64,000 nt of DNA from Gordionus sp. m RMFG-2023 (taxonomy: Eukaryota > Nematomorpha > Gordioida > Chordodea > Parachordodidae). The notes under the pieces are model-generated. The model ran no database searches, had not been told where the DNA came from, and saw only the letters and a program-made list of their open reading frames with translations. This document shows positions 56,093 to 64,000 of this stretch, in pieces. The translations under genes were made by a program, and so were the position numbers. Each line of letters opens with the position of its first letter. Position 1 is the first letter of the stretch. The stretch is taken from assembly GCF_954871325.1 (NCBI RefSeq), contig NC_088777.1:15353366-15417365 (forward strand). Reading direction: 5' to 3'.

Positions 56093-56628
56093 GGCTTATT
56101 TATTTCATAATTTTGCATATTATATAATTAATAAAATATTAAGCTAAGATAAATAAAGAGCCAAACCAATCAATCAAATATTTTCTATTAAAAAAACTTT
56201 GTTTTAAACCAAATCTCTATTTTCCACAATAATATTTATTTTTAATTTAAGCCATAAAAATGCCTTTCAATATCAAAATTGTAGTTGTAATTTATTTTAT
56301 TGAATTTTCATTCTTTATAATAAAGAAGTTAATTCCGCAAAAGCATTTTGAAAGTAAAAAAGAAATAGGAAAAACAAATTAACCACCCTTTTTATGAAGG
56401 TTAATTACTATTTTGGGTATCGACCACTAGTATCGGTTGAAATTAAAATTATTGACTGTATATCTCTTTTTAACAGTGGGCGGGCTAAAAAATTTAAATA
56501 AATAGACGGACATGTTGAATTATTTTTAAAACAATATACCAATTCTTTTATTTAAACCATTTTATATATTATCGGATTTTTTTTAAAGAATAATTAAACT
56601 TATCACATCATATAGAGTTAATCAAAAA
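56093..56628. other. AT-rich DNA between two host-like coding regions
   Basis: Nothing recognised apart from GTGGGCGGGC at 56475, similar to AATGGGCGGCCGG at 55987; the pair may be remnants of one old repeat. Confidence 0.35.
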
Positions 56629-57176
56629 ATGGATCCCATAGAATGCAAAAATTATATTCATTCCTTTCAAATCTTGATATCTCAATGTGACACGAGAGAT
56701 ATTCCAGAATCACTATTAAGTAATAATTTGGAAGTTAATCCAAACAAATTTTAATCTTTTATTCAAATACTATTTTTTATATGAACGAAAAATGTATCTA
56801 AGAAAATAAAGCTTAGATTTATTAGTATATTCGTATAAATTCATAATATATTATATAATTTACCGAAGAAACTTTTGAGAACTGCGACATCAGGTATGAA
56901 TATCTTGTAGAGCCATTTGCCTCTTACATTGCGAAATTTATCTCGGAGATTATGGGCGTTGATACTTGCTTCAAAATTAAAAATAGTAACGATTGTACTA
57001 TGCGGCTTTCAAAATCCTGTTTAGATATGCAACCGACTCTTTTGGCATGTTTGTTCATAGTTAGGTGGCTTATTTTTCAAACATTCTTTGATGAAGAAGG
57101 TAAAAGTGATAATTGCCCCTATTTTACCGAGGATAAATGGATAAATTTTGGAATAAAATTCGGTAATATCGATTAA
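56629..57176 (+). CDS. Unidentified host-like gene, two exon-like pieces
   Basis: ATG at 56629 opens 41 codons (MDPIECKNYIHSFQILIS, QCDTRDIPESLLSNN). A second piece, open from about 56869 to the stop at 57174-57176, reads ENCDIRYEYLVEPFASYIA, FISEIMGVDTCFKIK, LDMQPTLLACLFIVRWLIF and YFTEDKWINFGIKFGNID. A GT at AGTAATAA (56719) or the end of the first frame, and an AG at 56877, could join them. The amino-acid mix, including four tryptophans and well-spaced cysteines, is unlike random AT-rich frames. No family recognised. It could be a complete small protein or the end of a longer one. Confidence 0.42.
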
Positions 57177-57359
57177 TTATAAATGCATCTAAAAATTGTA
57201 TCTCTAAAATATATTTTTTTAGTGTAGTATTTTTTGGCATCTCTCTAAGCCAGATTCATTCAAACAAAAAGCGGGAGAATTTAACCATATTTCAAATCTT
57301 TAAAATAACGAGAATATAATATTGCATATTTTTTTAAAAAATTTGGCGCAATGATCTTT

Positions 57360-57777
57360 GAAAAAAATATCCATATGTTTTCATGAGCCAAATTCGACAT
57401 TTTTGAGGCTTTGTTCTTCTATATTTTATGCTTTCGGCTACTTTTGAATCAGGAAAGAGTATAGACAATGAGTTTATAGCACAATCTGTAGATAAACAAC
57501 TAAGCGAATCGGTTTTTGCAGTATTATCAACACATAAATTAATGTTTTTGAAGTATGGTTGAATATTATTTGATGATTCCTTATTTTTTTAAATTGCCTT
57601 TTTACATCATGGACTTCTCTGACGAATATTAAATTTTATATTGCATATTATACAAATTGTATTTAAACTACATTTTTCACCTTCCCTGACCCATGAAATA
57701 ACGGAATTCCAATTTTGATATTGCGATTTACATTTTTTTATGTTAAACTTGTCTTTAAACTGTGATTTATATATAAT
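57360..57777 (-). pseudogene. hAT N-terminal zinc-finger fragment, minus strand
   Basis: The minus strand from 57777 downward reads KSQFKDKFNIKKCKSQYQNW, SVISWVREGEKCSLNTICII and CNIKFNIRQRS, a CxxC finger of the kind that starts TTF/KIAA1586-like hAT proteins. Further down (57480-57390) it reads LSILFPDSKVAESIKYRRTK, the conserved FPDS region. Frame breaks separate them. The hAT at 57778-59452 is inserted at its 5' side. Confidence 0.65.
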
Positions 57778-59452
57778 TAGACATGTGCGCCGCCGATGAT
57801 TTTTGACCACACCGACACCGCCGCCAAAAAGTGTCGGCGCTCAACACGCCGCCGCCGATATAAAAATCAGGCGGCGTGGCAGCGTGATACATATTTTTTA
57901 TTATTAAAAATAATATTTATTTTATATATTAATTATGAATTGTAATTAAGAAAAATAATATTAAATATTTTTTGAATTATTAAAATGCGATTTTATTTTT
58001 TAAAATTAATAAATATTGCTATAAAATTTGATTTGTAACAATCCATATACACGTTCGCTCACTTTGAGCAGGTCAGTAACCAACGTGCTAGATGATAAGA
58101 TTAGGCTAGTAATTTACAGAAAAGGCACTGAAATATTATATATTTTATTCTTTTAATTTTTGTTGTTTCAAATATTTTGTATAAGACCATCAATTATTAT
58201 ATAAGGAGTAATACAATATTTTCTTAATGCAATCTACAACTCATCATATAAAATTTATTCTTTATCATAAAAGGAATTTTTAATTAATGATTTTTATTTT
58301 ATTGTCATTATAACATATATAAACATAGCAGGATTTAAACAATTATGGATTCAGCATTGCAATACCCTGTAACAAAATACAGTATATCCTTGCAAGCAAA
58401 ACCTTCTTTTGCATGGAAACATTTTGGATCCTTAATATTAAAAACTAACACAAATAATAACAGAACCAGTTGCTGCAGATAAAAGTCTTTTGTAATATAT
58501 GCTTGCAAATAACACTTGATAAAGATGGTGGAAAATAATTATTCATTTTCAGAGTAAATTTTTTGATTATCTTTATAATATTTGTAAATTTTTTAATTAA
58601 TTATCCAATCAAATCCTTTTCAAAAAAACAATAAAATATTTACTTGACAAACATGACTTATCATGTAAAGAAGAAATATCCAAACAAAATAAAGAATATG
58701 ACCTCCCATAGCATCCTTTAAACAAAATATGCAAATTTGATCATAGATTTCCAATAACCGATCTTCAGGAAGTATTTTAAATTACATAGATTAGTTTTTT
58801 TTATATTTTCTCTTTGTTTTTTTTTTATTTAGGTGTTAGGAGCACTTTTGCATCCTCGTTTTCAATCTATAAACATAGTAAATGAATATTTAAAGGAAAT
58901 ATTACCGGTGCAATTTTTATCAAAGCCCCACCTCTCTGTTGCCTTACACGGACGAATTAACAGAATTGAAACGACGGAAGTTGCTTCAAAATTTGATTAT
59001 CTTAAGTCATTGGCTACGAAACATTCATCTATTCATAACAATAATCTGGAACAGCAAGACTATTTAACTAGTCTAGAAAAAAAGTGGATAAGAGCATTGG
59101 ATCTTCCTAAACTTTCATTATTAGCTAGAAAGTTCCAGCTACGAGCAAACTCGGCGAGCATGTATTTTCCATAGCTCGGCTCACTCTGAACTCTAAAAGA
59201 TCATTATTATGTCCTATAAATCTAAATAAAATAAAATTTATACATGATAATTATAACTTAAATAAAATCATTAAATTATAGTTATAAACATAATAAAGCA
59301 AAATTTTATTTTAAAAGTGTTTCCAATGAATTTATAATTTTAATTAAAAAATTTAGGTTAGAAAAATATTTGACGCCACCGCGCCGCCCCCGAATTTTGT
59401 GGCGGCTAAATCGATTCGCTGCCGCCGATAATGCTGTTGGCACACATGTCTA
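57778..59452 (+). mobile_element. hAT transposon (BED type), 1675 bp, perfect TSD
   Basis: Ends TAGACATGTGCGCCGCCGAT and, inverted, TAGACATGTGTGCCAACAGC; TATATAAT is duplicated at 57770-57777 and 59453-59460. Both ends are rich in GCCGCCG words (57786-57880 and 59380-59440), a strong local GC contrast. It carries a BED finger and transposase pieces on the plus strand and is inserted in an older hAT gene fragment. Confidence 0.93.
58345..59174 (+). pseudogene. BED-type hAT transposase remnant
   Basis: ATG at 58345 starts MDSALQYPVTKYSISLQAK then PSFAWKHFG, the first half of a BED zinc finger; the second half (VIYACK, with CN.C-like spacing) is frame-shifted near 58490. After a large gap, 58833-59174 reads LGALLHPRFQSINIVNEYLK (the A-LLDPRFK motif) and LPKLSLLARKFQLRANSASM, the beginning of the dimerisation domain, where a stop truncates it at ARKF...SASMYFP. 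The DDE core is missing. Internally deleted and not functional. Confidence 0.82.
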
Positions 59453-59460
59453 TATATAAT

Positions 59461-60142
59461 TTAAATTAATGAAATAAAATATCATGAGAAAACTTTATTT
59501 AATTAATCAAAAATTATTATTAGACATAGCGTAAGTTTCTGGTTAAGCTACTTTTAATCTAATATTTTATAAAATTATTATTAAAAAATCGGGATTTTAA
59601 GCTACAATTAATATTTATAACCTGAATCTGAATTAATTTTTATTATCAACAAAATTGAATCACTATTATTAAACAAGGCAGAAATAATTATAGGAAATTT
59701 ATATCTCTTAATCACATAAAATCATTTATATAATAATGAGATTTAGTGTAATTAAAACTTAAATATAAATAAGTAAAATGAATATAAATATAAACAAAAA
59801 AGAAATTTATAAATGTGATTTTTATTAGAAAAAAAGAAAACGCCCCAATTATTTAAAATATAGGTTTATAATATAATATTTTTATATTGATTAGACCTAC
59901 GAATCCAATAAGTGCAATATGAATAATTCATTGTTTGTATTTGTACGAATAATAAAATATTCGACTCTTGAATTATCGATTCTATTCGAAAATTATTTTT
60001 AAAATGTTTTTAAAAAAGGAAAAGTTTGTCAAAATTTGTTTAAAAAAATGATGAATAGATAAATATAAAAAATAATAAAAGTTTCACTAACTTAATAATA
60101 ATTTCTAATGTGCGAACAATTTAATCAAATAATAATAAGGCT
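59461..60142. other. AT-rich DNA without a recognised gene
   Basis: Nothing recognised. Confidence 0.45.
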
Positions 60143-60373
60143 ATGCCTTTCCATATTCGTACTCGATTTGAAGAAGCGAATAATTATATAAATTATTTTC
60201 TAGATTTAATCTTGATTTTTTTGTTAAATAAAAATAATTTAGGCAAATCGGAAAGCTTAATAATCGTGCTAAATCAACTAGAAGATATATATTCAAAAAT
60301 TAAAAACTCAAAAGATTCTCCATGTTCATATTATGAAGAAATTTCTCAAATTCTTGTTAAAATTTTAAGTTAA
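60143..60373 (+). CDS. Small candidate ORF, 76 codons, unrecognised
   Basis: ATG at 60143 to TAA at 60373. It reads MPFHIRTRFEEANNYINYFL, then a hydrophobic stretch LDLILIFLL, then a polar, helical-looking half (ESLIIVLNQLEDIYSKIKNS, YEEISQILVKIL). The amino-acid variety is better than in surrounding AT-rich frames and the ATG is in a plausible context, but there is no domain, no neighbour and no splice evidence. It may be a single-exon small protein or chance. Confidence 0.3.
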   Translation: MPFHIRTRFEEANNYINYFLDLILIFLLNKNNLGKSESLIIVLNQLEDIYSKIKNSKDSPCSYYEEISQILVKILS

Positions 60374-61140
60374 ACAACTGTTAATGTACATATTAACTCG
60401 CCTTCAATATCATTAATGTAACCAATTTTATTTATTAATATAGACGTAATTTTATTTAAATATTCATTGTATTCATATTATAATAAAGCTATATTGTCAG
60501 CAATTTTTTTAATACTTCAAAATATTAAAAAATTTGTTTAAAAAATTATGAACAGCATAAATCTATTCTCCAATGGGTTTTGCTTTAATTTTGAATTATT
60601 AAAGTAATTTTTTAACAGATTATTTTCATATTTATACATGATACTTTTTTTTATGGGAAAAATTATATAAAAAAATATAGTGGAAATCATAACAAAAATT
60701 TTGGAGAAGCTCAAATTTTTTTTATATCGCGTAACACCACTAATGCATGCATGACAATATTTTTAATAATAGTAGCAAGTAAAAATGTAATTAAAACTGC
60801 ATTGAGAGAAATAAATGATATAATATTTAATAAAATAATCTGAGTTGTATCAAATACAATTAGTAATTTTATTAAAGGTTACTTTTGAAAAGTAATTAGT
60901 TATAGTTACGCTACATTTTCAAAAGGGTAATCATTACAATTACCAATTACATGTCAAAAGTAACTACTTACATTGCAAGTTATTTTTTAAATTAATTATT
61001 ATAACTAATAATTTTTGATATTATCTTTTTATTATGCAATATAATTTTGTGATTTACAAATTCTTATCAAAAAAACTTTAAATAAAGAAATAATTGCACT
61101 GAAAAAATTTATCATAATATAATATTTATCACCAGTGTCC
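60374..61140. other. AT-rich DNA with a GTAAC/GTTAC repeat cluster
   Basis: At 60885-61000 the words AAGTAATTAGTTATAGTTAC, GTAATCATTACAATTACC and AAAAGTAACTACTTAC recur in both orientations, resembling the subterminal repeats of the hAT at 62208-63447. Probably a decayed end of the same family. Confidence 0.45.
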
Positions 61141-61285
61141 AGAGTTGGACAGACGAATACCTGTATCTAAGATAATTAAACATTTTAAAGTATAATATCT
61201 ATATGATAATTTTATGTTATAATATAATTATATTTTTAAATTCAGAGATGCTATTTAGGCATTTATACCCAATATAAGTTTTATG

Positions 61286-62093
61286 CAGGGATCCAAACAG
61301 AAACGAATATCGGTTCATATTCGGTTCGTAGAAAAATAAAAATATCGGTTCGGTTCGAACCTATAAATACCGGTTTGACTTGTATTCAAACCTACATTCG
61401 AATTATGTATAGGGAAGAGTACTTTTATTTATTTCATAATTAAAATAAAAAAACATATATAAAACCTTGCACATTATAAAATAATATTTAATTTATAAAT
61501 ATAACAAATAAATATCAATGACTAATTTTATAAATAATTACTTAAAATTTTTATTAAGCCGCACAATTAATATATTTTTAAAATTCGTCTCACTCAAATT
61601 ACATCTATAAGGAGATAATATAAATTTAATTGTTGGGAAACATCTTTCCACACTAACTTGGGTAGCCGGAACTGCCTGTATGATATCCGATTTGATGTGT
61701 CATTTATAATACTATATATAATTAATTTATATATTGGATTTAATTTTTCTCGTCATTATAATTTATTAGCTTAAAATATTTAAAATATGTTGTAAAATGG
61801 CAATATACTAAAGTTTATAAAAATTATGACTGACCATAATCAATCAAATGGATTGATAATATTCTTTAAATCAATTCGAATATAATTAAAATTCTTGAAA
61901 TATACTAGTAATAATTTACACATTATTTTATAAGCATAAAATTATGAGACTCGAACCGGTTCAGAGGCATTTTAGCGGGTTGGTACAGGTTCGGCTAGAA
62001 TTATTTTTAGATGTTTAGGTTCGGTTTAAATTTGATAAAAAATACAGGTTTAAGCGGTTTAATGGTATGGTTCAGGTTCGGTTTGGATCCCTG
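61286..62093 (-). mobile_element. hAT element, 808 bp, with C-terminal transposase fragment
   Basis: Ends CAGGGATCCAAACAGAAACG and, inverted, CAGGGATCCAAACCGAACCT. Flanks GTTTTATG (61278-61285) and GTTGTATG (62094-62101) differ at one position. CGGTTCGGTTCG-type words fill both ends. On the minus strand near 61690-61560 the dimerisation domain reads PATQVSVERCFPTIKFILS, YRCNLSETNFKNILIVRL. The rest of the transposase is deleted. Confidence 0.9.
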
Positions 62094-62207
62094 GTTGTAT
62101 GTAAAAGAGCAGAGAAAAAAACCAGCAAACTTTACCACCACAAAATAAATAATTCAACCCAGTACATCAGCAGCATTTAATATTATTAATAAAATAAAAC
62201 CATTATT

Positions 62208-63447
62208 ACTACTGTAGACGTTACTTCGAAAAAGAAACGCGTTACTCGTTGCATCAAAAAAAGAACTCGTTACTTTGTTAAAAAAACACGTGTTACTGAC
62301 TATTTAGAAAATAACGCGTTACTCTTTACTTGAAAAATTAAATATTATGTATAGAAATTTTTTATATTATATAACATAAATAAAATAATACAAAAAACTA
62401 TAAGATATTTTAATAATAATTTTTTTTAATTTTCACAATGGATTTTCAAAATTTTGATCAGATAAACAAGAGTGATCAACACATCTTTCTCCGTGATAAA
62501 TACATGTTCAACGCGCAGTTTATGGAAGGATTGTATTATATTTAATAAATAAAAATTTTAATAGGGGGAATTTATTAAAAATTAAAAAATTTGAAAAAAA
62601 TTAGTTCATCGTCAAAAGGATCTTCATTCAGATTCTTATCCAATCTTTTTTTATATCTTTATTAGAAAATAATCTATATGTGTTTTGTTTTTTAAAGGAA
62701 TCAAGTCTGCCTTTTCTTTGTCATGATCTTTTCGCAAACAGGAAATAAATTAGTTTTCTAATGAACGACTTGTCATTATCTGAAAATCTCTGAATTCGGA
62801 TTTATTACAAGATTCATCAAATTGGTTATTCTTTTTATGAATACTTAATTTTACAGAGCTATAAAAAGAATTTCATCTTGTTATAACAGTTTATTTCCAT
62901 TTTTTCCTTAAAAATGGTTTTATAGTTTCGATACTCCATAATTATAGAAATATTTGGGTTGGAACACAATTTTAAAAGTAGACTTTATACCCTTAATTTT
63001 TTTTATTGGTGTAAAAAATGTTTCATATTTATGGCAGGTCAAATCCGAATAAATATGTACAATTGACATAATATTCTTTATCACATAAATTATAATATTA
63101 GAGAATAAGAATATAAATTAATATATCTTGATTCATTAAATATTAATTATTAATAATCTTGAATGAAATTTAACAACGAAAATTAATAAAAATGAAGGAA
63201 TTTGGTGGTTGATCTGACTTAAAAACTTGGCATAAATTATTTATAAAAATATAAAAATACTTATAAATAATTTTATAATACAATAAAATATGTTTTTTCA
63301 TTATTTTTTAAGAAAAGATTTAAAGTTGTTTTGGATTATCGTTACTCAAAAAAAGAAACGCATTATCGTTCTTCGTTACCTTTAGAAGAAGGTAAAGAAT
63401 ATAATTCCTTTTCTTCGAAAAAGGTAACGACATTACTTTACAGCACT
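62208..63447. mobile_element. hAT-like element with GTTACTCGTTAC repeats (ends approximate)
   Basis: The left end ACTACTGTAGACGTTACTTC and the right end read inversely AGTGCTGTAAAGTAATGTCG are imperfect inverted repeats. Within each end GCGTTACTC, TCGTTAC and GTAACGA words alternate with A-rich spacers (62215-62335 and 63330-63435), as in many animal hATs. No TSD could be fixed. A 35-codon frame at 62438-62545 (MDFQNFDQINKSDQHIFLRD) has no recognised homology. Confidence 0.6.
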
Positions 63448-64000
63448 AATTTACACAAAATAAAATTGATAAGTTGTTATATGCATTTATTGTCAAGGGT
63501 TTACACCCCTTGAGCCTAGTTAAACAGCCTGAATATATTACAATGATGGAGATTTATATATAGATAAATATTGTAAAAAAATTTCAAGGAGATCTTCGCA
63601 GAGAAGAATATTAAAAGTTTGTGAAAATTAAGTAGATACTTTAAAAAGTATCTTAAAGACTCAATCTTTGACTATTCTAATTTAATTGGTAATGATAATT
63701 TTATAATTATCTTGTATTTAAGATATCCTCATTTGGAAAAAGATACAAGTACCTAATTTCTTTCTTTTTGATATTTTGAGTAAGATAATAGTATCTATAT
63801 CTAATATCCATATTTTTATAGAGAATCTTTTAGATTCTTTTTTTGGAGGGCCTGCCCAATTCTGCATAAACCATATTCTCTAATCTCTGTGCCATTATGT
63901 ATTATATTTATATATAAGAGAATTAATAATTTACCTATGAATATGTCAATTGCCACATAGTCTATACTATAAACTATTAATTTTTACTTAAATAATTAAT
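63448..64000. other. AT-rich DNA without a recognised gene
   Basis: Nothing recognised to the end of the window. Confidence 0.45.

Noticed and set aside
61141-61180. Another hAT left end (CAGAGTTGGACAGACGAATACC)
   Set aside because: The sequence looks like a hAT terminus, but no inverse partner or target duplication was found in the window.
62438-62545. 35-codon ORF (MDFQNFDQINKSDQ...)
   Set aside because: Too short to support alone and situated inside a hAT-like element.

Overview
This is a 64-kb stretch of a very AT-rich eukaryotic genome: most lines are roughly 75-82% A+T, with introns as short as about 55-65 nt. It consists mainly of transposable-element wreckage around a few host exons. 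There are no bacterial signs (no operons, Shine-Dalgarno sites or dense genes). The element mix (hAT, PIF/Harbinger, piggyBac-like and Mutator-like DNA transposons, a Helitron, an RTE/CR1-like LINE, Ty3/gypsy-type LTR elements) and an animal-type SAAL1-like gene suggest a metazoan. An AT-rich cnidarian or a parasite such as a myxozoan would fit, but the species cannot be fixed from sequence alone.

Layout. 1-3.8 kb: repeat-rich DNA with a 30-bp minisatellite. 3.8-6.2 kb: a hAT transposon with a recognisable transposase and a perfect 8-bp target-site duplication (TSD). 7.3-8.5 kb: a candidate two-exon gene for an RG/GY-rich protein. 8.8-11.6 kb: a hAT-like element carrying a second hAT MITE and a Harbinger MITE. 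12.5-16.6 kb: an old broken gypsy-type LTR element with a hAT MITE inside. 16.9-23.2 kb: a hAT element split by a young gypsy element, itself split by a third insertion. 24.6-31.4 kb: a Mutator-like element (9-bp TSD, about 170-bp inverted repeats) whose right repeat is split by a 4.56-kb LINE insertion. 32.6-42.5 kb: overlapping hAT, piggyBac-like and LTR fossils, including an LTR sequence in inverted orientation around a zinc-knuckle gag, a GC-rich island at 39.1-39.6 kb, and a ZMYM1/TTF-type hAT at 39.9-41.4 kb. 42.7-45.7 kb: a Helitron whose exact ends are confirmed by an empty-site paralogue beside it. 45.8-46.9 kb: a perfect 39-bp inverted repeat around an unusual GC-richer ORF, then a PIF/Harbinger transposase.

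47.3-55.9 kb holds the clearest host gene. Its plus-strand exons match SAAL1 (serum amyloid A-like 1, an armadillo-type protein), with one intron of about 6.8 kb packed with hAT debris and otherwise tiny introns. Another pair of unidentified host-like exons lies at 56.6-57.2 kb. 57.4-63.5 kb holds three more hAT elements, two with clear TSDs, and one small candidate ORF.

The DNA transposons and LTR elements do not cooperate with one another. Together they record repeated nesting, and the terminal repeats and TSDs allow the insertion order to be read in several places. All calls come from reading the sequence; no database search was possible.
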